The notes under the pieces are model-generated. The model worked only from the letters and a program-made list of their open reading frames with translations, was not told the origin of the DNA and did no database searches. Position numbers and translations under genes: made by a program. Positions 7,923-19,099 of a DNA stretch of 64,000 nucleotides are shown piece after piece (within the stretch, counting starts at the first letter, position 1; each line of letters starts with the position of its first letter). The stretch comes from Dactylosporangium sp. AC04546 (GTDB lineage: Bacteria > Actinomycetota > Actinomycetes > Mycobacteriales > Micromonosporaceae), in the NCBI RefSeq assembly GCF_022095675.1, contig NZ_JAHYSG010000018.1, positions 62,001-126,000 on the forward strand, given 5' to 3'.

Positions 7923-9073
7923 TCGAGGAGCTCTACCGCGCGGAGTACGGCCGCGCGGTGGCCGTCCTGAACCGGCTTCTCGGCGACCTCGACGCCGCCG
8001 AGGAGGCGGTCCAGGACGCGTTCGCGGCCGCCGTGCAGCGCTGGCCGGCCGCGGGCGTCCCGCCGAGCCCGGCCGGCTGGATCATCACGACCGCCCGCAA
8101 CGCGGCGATCGACCGTCTGCGTCGCGAGGCCAAGCGGTGGTCGAAGCACGCCGAGGCCGCGCTGTTGCCGGACGCCGAGCTGATGGAGGAAGGCCCGGTG
8201 CACGACGAGCGGCTCCGCCTCATCTTCACCTGCTGCCATCCGGCGCTGTCGATGACGGCCCGCGTCGCGCTCACCCTGCGGCTGCTGGGCGGACTGACCA
8301 CCCCGGATATCGCCCGGGTGCTGCTGATGAGCGAGCCGGCCACGGCGCAGCGGATCGTGCGGGCCAAGCAGAAGATCAAGGCGGCCCGCATCCCGTACCG
8401 GGTGCCCCGCGAGGCCGACCTGCCCGACCGGCTCGGCGGCGTGCTCGCCGTCGTCTACCTGATCTTCACCGAGGGCCACGGCGCCGACCGGGCCGACCTG
8501 TGCGCCGAGGCGATCCGGCTGGGCCGGCTGCTGGCCGAGCTGATGCCCGACGAGCCGGAGGTGCTCGGGCTGCTGGCGCTGATGCTGCTCACCGAGGCCC
8601 GCCGGCCGGCCCGGTCCACTCCTGACGGTTCGCTGGTGCTGCTCGCCGACCAGGACCGTTCGCTGTGGGACAGGGCCATGATCGCCGAGGGGCACGCGCT
8701 CGTGCGGCGCTGCCTGCGCCGCGACCGGCCCGGGCCGTACCAGATCCAGGCGGCGATCAACGCCGTGCACACGGACGGGCCTTCCTCGGACTGGCGGCAG
8801 GTCGTTCAGCTGTACGACCAACTCATGGCGCTTTCGCCCTCGCCCGTCGTCGCGCTGCACCGGGCCGTCGCGGTGGCCGAGATCGAGGGACCCTCGGCCG
8901 GTCTCGCATTGATCGAGCGTCTTCCGCTGCGGCAGTACCACGTCTTCCACGCGGTCCGCGCGGACTTCCTGCGGCGGCTGGACCGCCCGACGGAAGCGGC
9001 CGCGGCGTACTCGCACGCCGCGGCCCTCTCTCCGAACGAGGCCGAACGAAGGTTCCTGACGGCCCGTCAGTGA
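7919..9073 (+). CDS. ECF42-type sigma factor with C-terminal DUF6596 extension
   Basis: The 384-aa protein starts at GTG 7919 within the GTGA overlap (an adjacent GTG at 7916 is equally possible). Region 2 spans about residues 5-75 (..AEEAVQDAFAAAVQRW..). Region 4 is at about 105-165 (..LTLRLLGGLTTPDIARVLL..). A roughly 220-residue helical C-terminal extension follows (..YLIFTEGHGADRADLCAEA.. to ..ALSPNEAERRFL). The extension replaces a separate anti-sigma factor in ECF42 proteins, where it is needed for activity. Linkage to a DGPF gene is characteristic of the group. The 3' end overlaps the phosphoesterase gene by 7 bp, convergently. Confidence 0.9.
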   Translation: MIEELYRAEYGRAVAVLNRLLGDLDAAEEAVQDAFAAAVQRWPAAGVPPSPAGWIITTARNAAIDRLRREAKRWSKHAEAALLPDAELMEEGPVHDERLRLIFTCCHPALSMTARVALTLRLLGGLTTPDIARVLLMSEPATAQRIVRAKQKIKAARIPYRVPREADLPDRLGGVLAVVYLIFTEGHGADRADLCAEAIRLGRLLAELMPDEPEVLGLLALMLLTEARRPARSTPDGSLVLLADQDRSLWDRAMIAEGHALVRRCLRRDRPGPYQIQAAINAVHTDGPSSDWRQVVQLYDQLMALSPSPVVALHRAVAVAEIEGPSAGLALIERLPLRQYHVFHAVRADFLRRLDRPTEAAAAYSHAAALSPNEAERRFLTARQ

Positions 9074-10473
9074 CAGCTGCCGGTACCGCTGTCGTTGTAG
9101 GTCTTGCCGGACTCCGGGACGAACTGCCAGTCGTAGCTGTTCGTGTGCAGGGTGAACTTCAGGACGCCGAAGGTGTCGCTGTTGCGGGCCTGGCTGTTGG
9201 CCTGGATGGTGCCGAAGCTGTAGTGATCGGCGCCGCCCATGCCGGCGACGAAGCTGCGCAGGCCGCGGCTGTTGTCGAGGCCGCCCGTCGGGTTCATCGG
9301 GGCGAACCGCTCGTACTGGTGGTTGTGGCCCCAGACGACGACGTCGGCGTTGTAGTCGTACAGCGCCTGGTAGAGCGGCCGGGTCGAGGTCGACGGCGCG
9401 TGGTTGGCGCCCGACGTGAACAGCGGGTGGTGCCAGTAGGCCAGCGTGCACGGCTTGGTGCTGGCGGCCAGGTCGGCGCGCAGCCACTGCTCCTGCGCCG
9501 AGCCGGCGGACATGCTCACGTTCGAGTTGAGCGAGACGACGTGCCAGTTGCCGATGTCGTACGAGTAGTAGCCACGACCCGACGGGCCGGCCTGCGTCCC
9601 GAAGTACGTGTAGTAGCCGGTCGCCCCGGACGTGTTGTAGTCGTGGTTGCCCGGCGACGGGCGGGTCCGCGACTTGAACGCGCCCCAGGTCGGCGTGTAG
9701 TAGCTGTTGAACTCCGACGTGGTGCCGTTGTTGTAGACGTTGTCGCCGGTGGTGAACACCGTGCCGGAGATGCCGTTGATGAGCGCGGCGGTCGCCGAGT
9801 CGCCGGAGCCCGAGGTGGCGATGTCGCCGGCGCCCACGAGCACCGGGTCACCCGACGGCGGCGGCGACGTCGTCGGCGGCGGGGTCGTCGGGGTCGTGGT
9901 GCCGGTCGTGAGCACGAGCTGCGGTGCGTCGGCACCCGTCTCGCGGGTGTCGTAGTAGGCGCCGTCGCTGTTGCTCGACGAGGCACCGAAGCTGAAGGTG
10001 CCGTTGCCCTTGACGACCGAGAAGACGTCGACCTCGTACCAGCTGTCGCTCGACACCGACCCGATCGAGCCGAGGCTCGCGCCGTCGAGGGCCGGCTGGT
10101 TGTTCCAGGTGGTGCCGGTCTCCGACCAGGTGGTGTTGGACACCGCCCGGAAGGTGCCGCCGGCCGGGCTGCCAGCGTTGCCGCTGATGGTGCGCAGCCG
10201 CAGCTTGGCGCCGGTGACGGTGCCGCTCACGCCGGAGACGGTGAACCGCAGGAACATCCGGCGGACCGGCGAGTTGTCGACCACGATCTGCGTGGCGGTG
10301 CCGTAGTTGGTGGATGCCGCGTCGCTCTGGACGTAGGTGTCGGCGACCGGGGTGAACGTCGTGGTGGCCGCCGCCGCGGGGGTCGCGGCGGTGAGCAGCA
10401 CCGTGGCGGTGGCGACCGCGAGCGTCGTGGCGGTACCCACGACGATCGGCAGCCGGAACTGGCGCAAACGCAT
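9067..10473 (-). CDS. Secreted metallophosphoesterase with N-terminal DNRLRE domain
   Basis: The 468-aa protein has a signal peptide (about 1-37, ending ..TPAAAA) and a DNRLRE-type beta-sandwich (about 40-190, with ..VADTYVQSDAASTNYG.. and ..TTWNNQPALDG..). A Thr/Pro-rich linker follows, then a calcineurin-like metallophosphoesterase domain (about 205-460) with metal-binding motifs GAGDIA, GDNVYN, GNHDYN and GHNHQYER. The domain hydrolyses phosphate esters outside the cell using a two-metal centre; the substrate is unknown. The ATG at 10473 is preferred over an earlier in-frame ATG at 10533 because it starts the signal peptide. A TAAATT hexamer lies 7 bases upstream, so the message may be leaderless. 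Confidence 0.9.
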   Translation of the reverse strand: MRLRQFRLPIVVGTATTLAVATATVLLTAATPAAAATTTFTPVADTYVQSDAASTNYGTATQIVVDNSPVRRMFLRFTVSGVSGTVTGAKLRLRTISGNAGSPAGGTFRAVSNTTWSETGTTWNNQPALDGASLGSIGSVSSDSWYEVDVFSVVKGNGTFSFGASSSNSDGAYYDTRETGADAPQLVLTTGTTTPTTPPPTTSPPPSGDPVLVGAGDIATSGSGDSATAALINGISGTVFTTGDNVYNNGTTSEFNSYYTPTWGAFKSRTRPSPGNHDYNTSGATGYYTYFGTQAGPSGRGYYSYDIGNWHVVSLNSNVSMSAGSAQEQWLRADLAASTKPCTLAYWHHPLFTSGANHAPSTSTRPLYQALYDYNADVVVWGHNHQYERFAPMNPTGGLDNSRGLRSFVAGMGGADHYSFGTIQANSQARNSDTFGVLKFTLHTNSYDWQFVPESGKTYNDSGTGSCH

Positions 10474-11525
10474 GTGCGGGAATTTAGGTTGGCCGATGGG
10501 CCGCCACCGGAAGCCGAAGTGAACGTTGGACATCGATGCCTGTTGTTCACCGGACGTCCGTCTGCCGGGAAGGATCGCCGTCGATCGTGGGCCGATGCTG
10601 TCGATGCGGGCCCGGATCGCCGTCCTCGCCGGCGCCGTCGTGGTGCTGGGGGCGGGCGCGTTCGCCTACGTCCGTTCGGCCGCCGACCGCCCGGCGCCGC
10701 AGCCCTCGTTCGCGACGGTCTCGCTGACCCCGGGCCCGAGGCTGCTCACCGTCACCGACCGCCACCTGGCGGTCGTCCCGGCCGGCAACCCCGGCGGCGA
10801 GCGCACGGTGTCCGCCGTCGAGTGCGTCCGGGCCTACGCGGCCGCCGGCACCGGGATCTGCCTGCGGCAGAGCACACCGTGGGCGTACCAGGTGGTCGTC
10901 CTGGACGCGGACCTGCACGACCGGCGGGCGATCGACATCCCCGGCCTGCCGAACCGGGCCCGCGTCTCGGCGTCGGGCCGGATGGTGTCCTGGACGACGT
11001 TCGTCGGCGGCGACTCGTACACGAGCTCGGGCTTCTCGACCCGCACCGGCATTCTGGACACGGTCGGCGGGGCGTACGTGACGACGCTGGAGGACTTCGC
11101 GATCACGCGCGACGGCCGGCCGTACCGCGCGGTGGACGTGAACTTCTGGGGCGTCACGTTCGCGGCCGACGACACGACGTTCTACGCGACGATGTCCACG
11201 GCCGGCCACCGCTACCTGGTCCGTGGCGACTGGGTCGCCCGCACCGTGGAGACCCTGCGCGACAACGTCGAGTGCCCGTCGCTGTCCCCGGACGGCACCC
11301 GGATCGCCTTCAAGCAGGCGATCGGCGGCGACCCGCTGAAGGGCTGGCGCCTGTCGGTGCTGACCCTGTCCTCGGGCACGGTGGTCGAGACGGCCGAGCC
11401 GGAGAGCGTCGACGACCAGGCGGCCTGGCTGGACAACGCGACACTGGCCTACACCCTGCGCCGCGGCGACGGCCAGCCGGACGTCTGGGCCGTCCCGGCC
11501 GACGGCACGGGCGAGTCCCGCCTCC

Positions 11526-13910
<2,385 letters not shown>

Positions 13911-13938
13911 CCGGTCAGACTAATTGTGGCGATTTGCC

Positions 13939-14685
13939 CTATGTCAGAAATCCGAGATGATCCTTGAGCAGGGCATACCCGACGAACGCCACGATGTCGA
14001 GCAGCGAGTGCGCGACGACGAGCGGCATGACCCGCTGGGTCCGCTTGAAGAAGTACCCGAACACCAGCCCCATGACGAAGTTCCCGATGAACCCGCCGAA
14101 CCCCTGGTAGAGGTGGTACGAGCCGCGGATGGCGGCACTGGCGATGATCGCCGGCCAGCTGCCCCACCCGAGCTCCCGCAGCCGGGTCAGCAGGTAGCCG
14201 ATCATGACCACTTCTTCGAGCACCGCGTTCTGGACCGCGGCGAGGATGAGCACGGGCACCGCCCACCAGACGGGCTCGAGCGCCGCGGGCACGATCTGCG
14301 CGCTGATCCCGAGCTGCTGCGCGGCCCAGACCAGCCCGAGCCCGGGGATCCCGATCAGCGCGGCCAGCCCGGCCCCGGTCCCCAGGTCGAAGCCCGGCCG
14401 CCGCGCGTCGAGCCCGATGACCGGCGGCGGCTCGGTCCGCCGCAGCAGATGCACGGCCAGCAGCGCGGGCACGACCCCCAGCCCGATCCCGGCCAGCTGA
14501 TAGGCGAGGTCGAGCCACGGCCGATCGGGCGTGACGGACGGATTGAGCGTGGCGGTCTGCTGGGACAACGGCTTGACGAAGGTCAGCCGATCGATGATCC
14601 GCAGGATGGCGTAGATCGCCGACGCCCCGAGCGAGACCCCGAGCACCAGCAAGATCTCGACCCGGATGGCCCGCCGCTCGATCAC
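13939..14685 (-). CDS. CPBP family intramembrane glutamic-type protease
   Basis: The 248-aa integral membrane protein has about seven hydrophobic segments. The CPBP motifs are present: EE (..AVLEEVVMIGYLLTR..), a second motif with His (..RGSYHLYQGFGG..), and a third His/Asp motif (..VVAHSLLDIVAF..). The family contains Rce1-like CAAX endopeptidases and bacteriocin self-immunity proteins. The first motif lacks the usual Arg of EExxxR (Tyr here), so activity is less certain. It is the last gene on this strand before the subtilase, 28 bp upstream of the subtilase start. Confidence 0.88.
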   Translation of the reverse strand: MIERRAIRVEILLVLGVSLGASAIYAILRIIDRLTFVKPLSQQTATLNPSVTPDRPWLDLAYQLAGIGLGVVPALLAVHLLRRTEPPPVIGLDARRPGFDLGTGAGLAALIGIPGLGLVWAAQQLGISAQIVPAALEPVWWAVPVLILAAVQNAVLEEVVMIGYLLTRLRELGWGSWPAIIASAAIRGSYHLYQGFGGFIGNFVMGLVFGYFFKRTQRVMPLVVAHSLLDIVAFVGYALLKDHLGFLT

Positions 14686-14717
14686 CGGGCCACTCTAGCC
14701 TCCGATCCAGCCTCCGA

Positions 14718-14755
14718 CCCTGCGCGAGCACTCCCGCACGAGTGCTCGCGCAGGG
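14718..14755. terminator. Long perfect hairpin, likely terminator of the flavohaemoprotein gene
   Basis: A perfect 16-bp stem (CCCTGCGCGAGCACTC) with a 6-nt loop begins one base beyond the flavohaemoprotein stop codon. There is no T-tract, as is common for actinobacterial terminators. It separates that gene from the CPBP gene on the same strand. Confidence 0.7.
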
Positions 14756-14756
14756 G

Positions 14757-15869
14757 TCAGGAGTCACCGAAGACGTCGTACTTGATCCGGATCGCCGGGA
14801 CCTGCATCTCGGCCAGGGTGCGCAGCGTCGAGCGGACCATCACCGGGGAGCCGGAGACGAAGAAGTCGTGATCGCTCCAGGGGCCGTAGCGGGCGACGAT
14901 CTCCGAGACGTTGCCGTGCTCGCCCGGGAGGTCCGGGTCCTCGGTCGTCGCGGTCACGACCGAGAGCCACGGGTAGCGCGCCGCCAGGCGGTTGAGGCAC
15001 GCCAGGTCGTACAGGTCGTCGCGGTCCCGCGCGCCGAAGAAGACGTGGACCCAGCGGGTGCGGTTGGCTCGGGTCATCTCCTCGATGAGGGCCTTGATCG
15101 GGGCCAGGCCGGTGCCGCCGGCGACGCAGACCACGTCGCGGGTAGAGCGGCGGTCCAGGGTCATCGAGCCCATCGGGGCGCCCAGGCGGATCATGTCGCC
15201 CACCTCCACCCGGCGGACCAGGGCCGAGCTCACCCAGCCGGCGCCGACGGCCCGGACGTGGAAGTCCAGGGAGCCGTCCTTGCGTGGGGCGTTGGCGACC
15301 GAGTACACCCGCCACAGCCGCGGCTGGTACTTGCACTCGACGCTCACGTACTGGCCGGCGCGGTACTCCAGCGGCTGCATCGGCCGGACCGTCATCACGG
15401 CGATGTCCCGGCTGCGGCGCTCGTGGTGGATGACCTCGGCATGCCAGTACGGCGGGTTGGACGAATCGGCCTCGGCCCCGCGGATCATCCGCTCGGCGAT
15501 GACCGCGTAGGCGTCGCGCCAGGCCTGGTCGAACTCCAGCGTCCACTGGTCGCCCGCGAACGTGCGCAGGGCCTCCATGAGCGCGTGGCAGATCACGTCG
15601 TAGTGCTCGGGCTGGACGTGGAACTTCCGGTGGTCGCGACCCAGCGACTCGAGGTACTCGCCGAAGCGGTCGGGATCGTCGACCGTCTGGATCGCGGTCA
15701 CGATCGCGCCCAGCAGGCGGGAGCGCTGGACGTCCATCTGGACAGGGAACAGGTCCCGCAACTGCGGGTTGTCGAGGAACATGCGCGCGTAGAAGTAGCT
15801 GGCGAGCTTGTCCTGCTGTTCCTCGACGAGTGTCCAACTCTCCTTCAGTACTCGCGACAGATTGCTCAT
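14757..15869 (-). CDS. Flavohaemoprotein (globin plus FAD/NAD reductase)
   Basis: The 370-aa protein starts at ATG 15869 after GAAGGGC. The globin domain (about 1-135) has the proximal His80 region (..GRDHRKFHVQPEHYDV..). The ferredoxin-reductase-like half has the FAD motif RVYSVAN (about 187) and the pyridine-nucleotide motif GGTGLAPIKALIEE (about 250). Flavohaemoproteins oxidise nitric oxide to nitrate with O2 and NAD(P)H, which protects against nitrosative stress, and that role is expected here. The reductase half is rather divergent from Hmp, so an alternative electron-transfer role is possible. The gene is monocistronic, followed by a strong hairpin. No NO-responsive operator was recognised upstream. 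Confidence 0.9.
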   Translation of the reverse strand: MSNLSRVLKESWTLVEEQQDKLASYFYARMFLDNPQLRDLFPVQMDVQRSRLLGAIVTAIQTVDDPDRFGEYLESLGRDHRKFHVQPEHYDVICHALMEALRTFAGDQWTLEFDQAWRDAYAVIAERMIRGAEADSSNPPYWHAEVIHHERRSRDIAVMTVRPMQPLEYRAGQYVSVECKYQPRLWRVYSVANAPRKDGSLDFHVRAVGAGWVSSALVRRVEVGDMIRLGAPMGSMTLDRRSTRDVVCVAGGTGLAPIKALIEEMTRANRTRWVHVFFGARDRDDLYDLACLNRLAARYPWLSVVTATTEDPDLPGEHGNVSEIVARYGPWSDHDFFVSGSPVMVRSTLRTLAEMQVPAIRIKYDVFGDS

Positions 15870-16113
15870 CGGTGCCCTTCGCTGTTCAACGTAGGAGCCG
15901 TGTGCGAAAGAGCGTCACTACCAGGGATGACCACGCATCGCACTGGATGTGCGACCACGCGTGCCGAGTGATGGATTTCCCTGCGACGCGCCGGTCCGGG
16001 GCGCTGGACAGCTCCACCGAACGGCTTACGTCGCACCGGCTGTCCGGCCGGTGCCGGCATGCGGTGCGACCTTGTTCGGCAAGCGTCCGCCCGCAGGTAC
16101 CGGAGGTGCACCC

Positions 16114-16566
16114 GTGCCCACGCTGTCCGATCACGAGGTCCTGAGCGAGCTCGATGACCGCATGCAGTTGTTCATCCGCCGCCAGGAGATGATGTTCTTC
16201 GCCACCGGCGAGCCCGGCGACGGCCACGACTGCACGTTCGTGACGGGCGGGCCGGGCTTCGTGCGCATCCTCGGCGTCAACCGGCTGGCCTGGCCGGAGT
16301 TCGACGACGCGAGCCTGTCCGACGCGATCGTCGCCATCGAGCGCGACCCGCGCATCAGCCTGCTGTTCGTGGACTTCGCCCGCGGGGCGATCGGCCTGCA
16401 CATCGACGGCAAGGCGAAGGTGCTCGACGACGACGCGATGCGCCGGGCCTACCGGGCGCTCAACCTGGACCCGTCGCTCGACCTGGCCGCCGACCGCCGG
16501 CCGAAGCGGTGGGTCACGGTGTACGTGGAAGAGGCAGTTCTGTCGGCGGCCGGCGTATTGGCGTGA
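16114..16566 (+). CDS. Pyridoxamine 5'-phosphate oxidase-fold (FMN-binding) protein
   Basis: The 150-aa protein starts at GTG 16114, preceded by GGAGGT at 6 bases; the longer frame reading from 15949 lacks such a site. The split-barrel fold is suggested by ..RQEMMFFATGEPGDGHDCTF.. and the strand ..RISLLFVDFARGAIGLHIDGKAKVL... Members bind FMN, F420 or haem and act as small redox enzymes; the cofactor cannot be told from sequence. The last 53 bases overlap the end of the deformylase-like gene on the opposite strand. The 244-bp gap upstream, shared with the divergent flavohaemoprotein, showed no recognisable operator. Confidence 0.78.
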   Translation: MPTLSDHEVLSELDDRMQLFIRRQEMMFFATGEPGDGHDCTFVTGGPGFVRILGVNRLAWPEFDDASLSDAIVAIERDPRISLLFVDFARGAIGLHIDGKAKVLDDDAMRRAYRALNLDPSLDLAADRRPKRWVTVYVEEAVLSAAGVLA

Positions 16567-17170
16567 ACTTGCGGTACTCCCCGACCGGGATCAGCCGGTC
16601 TCCGGCGTCGAGCAACTGGTGGTAAAGCACCCCGTCGAGATGGTCGACCTCGTGTTCGACCAGACGCGCCAGCGCATCCCGGAACACCGATTTCCGGCAT
16701 TCGCCGTCGAGGGTCTGGTGGCGGACGTGAATCCATTCCGGGCGGCGCACCTGTCCGCGTACGCCGAAGAAGGAGAGGCATCCCTCGTAGTGTTTGCGAA
16801 CGCGCACCGGTAGCGGCTGGCTGGCCACCACGACGGGGTTGATGAGCACGACGAGGTCGGCCCCGTCGGGCGGCCGCACGATGGCCACCCGGCGCGGGAT
16901 GCCGATCTGCGGCGCCGCGATACCCATGCCGCCGCCGAAGGGATACTGCGCCTCGACCTGGGCGGCCATCCGGCACAGGCTGTGCACGGTCTGCTCGGCC
17001 TCGGCCCGCTCGGCCGGCAGGTCGTAGGGCGCGTGGTCGGTCCGGGTGAGAATGGGCGCGGCGCCCAGCTGGCGGATGCCGAGCCCGGACATGAGCCGCA
17101 CCAGATAGGTGCCGTCGGCGAGATCACCGGCGACGGTGCGTCGCTGGTCTGCTACTCGCCCTGTCGTCAT
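16514..17170 (-). CDS. Peptide deformylase-like protein (stand-alone)
   Basis: The 218-aa protein carries all three deformylase motifs: GMGIAAPQIG (81-90), EGCLSF with metal ligand Cys131, and HEVDH (His173, Glu174, His177). Deformylase removes the formyl group from N-formyl-Met using Fe2+ or another metal. The N-terminus is about 40 residues longer than housekeeping Def, so a specialised substrate is possible. ATG 17170 is chosen because TATCGT lies 6 bases upstream (leaderless pattern); ATG 17209 is the alternative and would add 13 residues. It lies just downstream of a second, HTH-fused deformylase on the same strand, and the two probably act in one pathway. Confidence 0.85.
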   Translation of the reverse strand: MTTGRVADQRRTVAGDLADGTYLVRLMSGLGIRQLGAAPILTRTDHAPYDLPAERAEAEQTVHSLCRMAAQVEAQYPFGGGMGIAAPQIGIPRRVAIVRPPDGADLVVLINPVVVASQPLPVRVRKHYEGCLSFFGVRGQVRRPEWIHVRHQTLDGECRKSVFRDALARLVEHEVDHLDGVLYHQLLDAGDRLIPVGEYRKFTPIRRPPTELPLPRTP

Positions 17171-17242
17171 CTCCGCACGATAACGGCTGAACGACGTTCC
17201 ATTATTCATTCATTCATTTCGAATGCGAATCGAACGGAATCG

Positions 17243-18766
17243 TCATTCGGTGGCGGGCACCAGCGGGGCGTCCACCTCCATCCGGTGCAGGTACAGCCGC
17301 CCGTCGAGGTGGTCGATTTCGTGTGCCACCAGCCGTGCGAGCGGACCGCGATACACCTCGATGAAACGCGTGCCGTCGGAGCGTGAGCTCTCGACCGTCA
17401 CGGTGCGGGACCGGCGCACGAGGCCGCGGACGTCGTAGAACGACAGGCAGCCCTCGAACTCCTCGTCGGTCTCGTCCGACTGGTCGACCAGGCGCGGGTT
17501 GAGCAGGACGATCTGCTCCGCGCCGGGCTCACCGGACCGGATCACCGCCGCCGCCAGGCTGTCGCCGACCTGGGGGGCCGCCAGGCCCACCCCGCGCACG
17601 AAAGGGTGCAGCGCCTCGACCCGGTCGAGGGCCGTGGACAGCTTGTCGACGACCTCGGCGGCGCGCGCCGACTCACCGGGCAGGTCGAGCGGGCGGACCT
17701 GCCGGTCGAGCACGTTCTCACCGCGCTGGAGCACGCCGGCGTCGCGGACGGCGTCGGTGGACGACGACTGCGCGTACGGCGGCTCCTCCCAGTCGTCGGG
17801 CTGCTCGACGGCGCCGACGGGCCGGGTGCCCCGGAAGCGCCACTCCAGGCGGTAGCGGTCGTGCAGCGCGGTCGTCTCGGTGTGCCACGAGAAGACCGCC
17901 CGGCCGTCCGCGGACAGCTCCTGGGTGATCGGGGTGCGCAGCGGCACCTCCTCGGCCGACAGCGTCGTCTGCACGCCCCAGACCACCGGCCGCATCCGCG
18001 CCGGGAACTCGACCTCGATGGTGAGCTGGCGGGTAGGCAGGCGCACCGAGCGCTGGAACCAGTGGCCCCACTTCTCGACGCTGATGTGCCACGAGTACGC
18101 GATGGTGGTCCGCTGGCCCGGGTACAGCGGGAAGCGGCCCTGCGCGTTCTCGAAGAGCAGCCACGCCTCCTTGAGCGCGTCGCGGTCGGTCTTGGACCGC
18201 CACTCCATGGGCTCCCCGGCGCACGAGGCCACCAGCGCGAGCTCGTCCCAGGACAGCGGATGGTCGCGGTGGTGGCGGTTGGAGCGCGCAGGGTCGTCCG
18301 GGTAGCGGTCGACCGAGATCCGGACCAGGTACCGAGTGATCGGTTCCGTGCCGGCGTTGTAGAGCGCACGGCGGACCGTGCACCGGTACTTGCCGTCGAC
18401 GTAGGACAGCCGGGCGGTCTCCCGCTCCACGACCAGTCCGGTGCCGGGCGGCAGCCACTGGTCCGGGACGGGCGGGTCGCGGCCCGGCAGCCCGACCCGG
18501 CTGCGGGCCGTGGCGCGCAGCTCGTCGTACTCCTTGTACCGCTGCCAGATGGCCCCGCCGCTCTGCAGGATCGCCTCCGCCCGGCGGGCGAAGTCCTCGG
18601 TGGGGCGGTGGCGGCGCGCCTCGACGTGGCTGACGTACGACGCGTCGAAGCCCATGGCGGCGGCCAGCTGCTTCTTGGACATGCCACGATCCACGCGCCA
18701 CCGCGCGAACTCCGCGACGAACGCCTCAGACGCCCGCTGCACGGGAGAAGAGTCGCTCGTGGTCAT
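17243..18766 (-). CDS. XRE-type HTH - beta domain - peptide deformylase fusion
   Basis: The 507-aa protein has three parts. Residues about 12-70 form an XRE-type helix-turn-helix (..MSKKQLAAAMGFDASYVSHVEA..). Residues about 105-320 form a Trp-rich, beta-rich domain of unknown function (..AYSWHISVEKWGHWFQRSV..). Residues about 360-500 form a complete deformylase with GVGLAAPQVG, EGCLSF (Cys440) and HEIDH (His482, Glu483, His486). The fusion suggests a DNA-binding regulator whose output or sensing depends on a deformylase domain (inference). The next gene downstream is another deformylase-like protein. The upstream gap is shared with the divergent iron-regulated gene at 19096. Confidence 0.88.
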   Translation of the reverse strand: MTTSDSSPVQRASEAFVAEFARWRVDRGMSKKQLAAAMGFDASYVSHVEARRHRPTEDFARRAEAILQSGGAIWQRYKEYDELRATARSRVGLPGRDPPVPDQWLPPGTGLVVERETARLSYVDGKYRCTVRRALYNAGTEPITRYLVRISVDRYPDDPARSNRHHRDHPLSWDELALVASCAGEPMEWRSKTDRDALKEAWLLFENAQGRFPLYPGQRTTIAYSWHISVEKWGHWFQRSVRLPTRQLTIEVEFPARMRPVVWGVQTTLSAEEVPLRTPITQELSADGRAVFSWHTETTALHDRYRLEWRFRGTRPVGAVEQPDDWEEPPYAQSSSTDAVRDAGVLQRGENVLDRQVRPLDLPGESARAAEVVDKLSTALDRVEALHPFVRGVGLAAPQVGDSLAAAVIRSGEPGAEQIVLLNPRLVDQSDETDEEFEGCLSFYDVRGLVRRSRTVTVESSRSDGTRFIEVYRGPLARLVAHEIDHLDGRLYLHRMEVDAPLVPATE

Positions 18767-18964
18767 GTTCCGGCCCAGCCCTTACAGGGAGACGGCCCCT
18801 GTCCGGTTAGTGTCCCCGAGTCCAGCTGTTCACCACGCTCGGCGGACAGATTCCTGACAAAATGGTTGACACCACCGCTCCATCGGTCTTGATCAACCTC
18901 AGCCCGTCACGACGTGTCGCGTCCAAAATCACCCACAGTTACGCCGCATGTCGGACAATGTGGG

Positions 18965-18983
18965 GGTGGTTAGGCTTACCTAA
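18965..18983 (+). promoter_or_regulatory. IdeR/DtxR-type iron box
   Basis: The 19-mer matches the DtxR/IdeR consensus TWAGGTTAGSCTWACCTWA at 16 positions, with the right-hand 14 bases perfect (TTAGGCTTACCTAA). It lies upstream of the FhuF-like iron reductase gene, so iron-dependent repression is predicted. Confidence 0.75.
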
Positions 18984-19006
18984 TCGCTGTATCGTGGGCG
19001 CTTGTC

Positions 19007-19099
19007 ATGCACTTCTGGGGGTATCTGACGGTGGTGAGGACCGAACTCGCGCGCGCCTCGCGTCGCCGTGCCCTCGTCGCGTTCGGCGACCCAACGTGA
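19007..19099 (+). CDS. Possible 30-aa leader peptide upstream of the FhuF-like gene
   Basis: An ATG at 19007 opens a 30-codon frame (MHFWGYLTVVRTELARA..) whose stop overlaps the GTG start of the FhuF-like gene as GTGA. That gene lacks its own ribosome site, so coupled translation from this small frame would explain its expression. TATCGT lies 12 bases before the ATG. The peptide has no known homologue to my knowledge, and it may be a translated leader rather than a functional protein. Confidence 0.4.
   Translation: MHFWGYLTVVRTELARASRRRALVAFGDPT

Noticed and set aside
14718-14755. Perfect 16-bp inverted repeat as an operator or element end
   Set aside because: It follows a stop codon directly and lies between two genes of the same direction, so a terminator is the more likely explanation.
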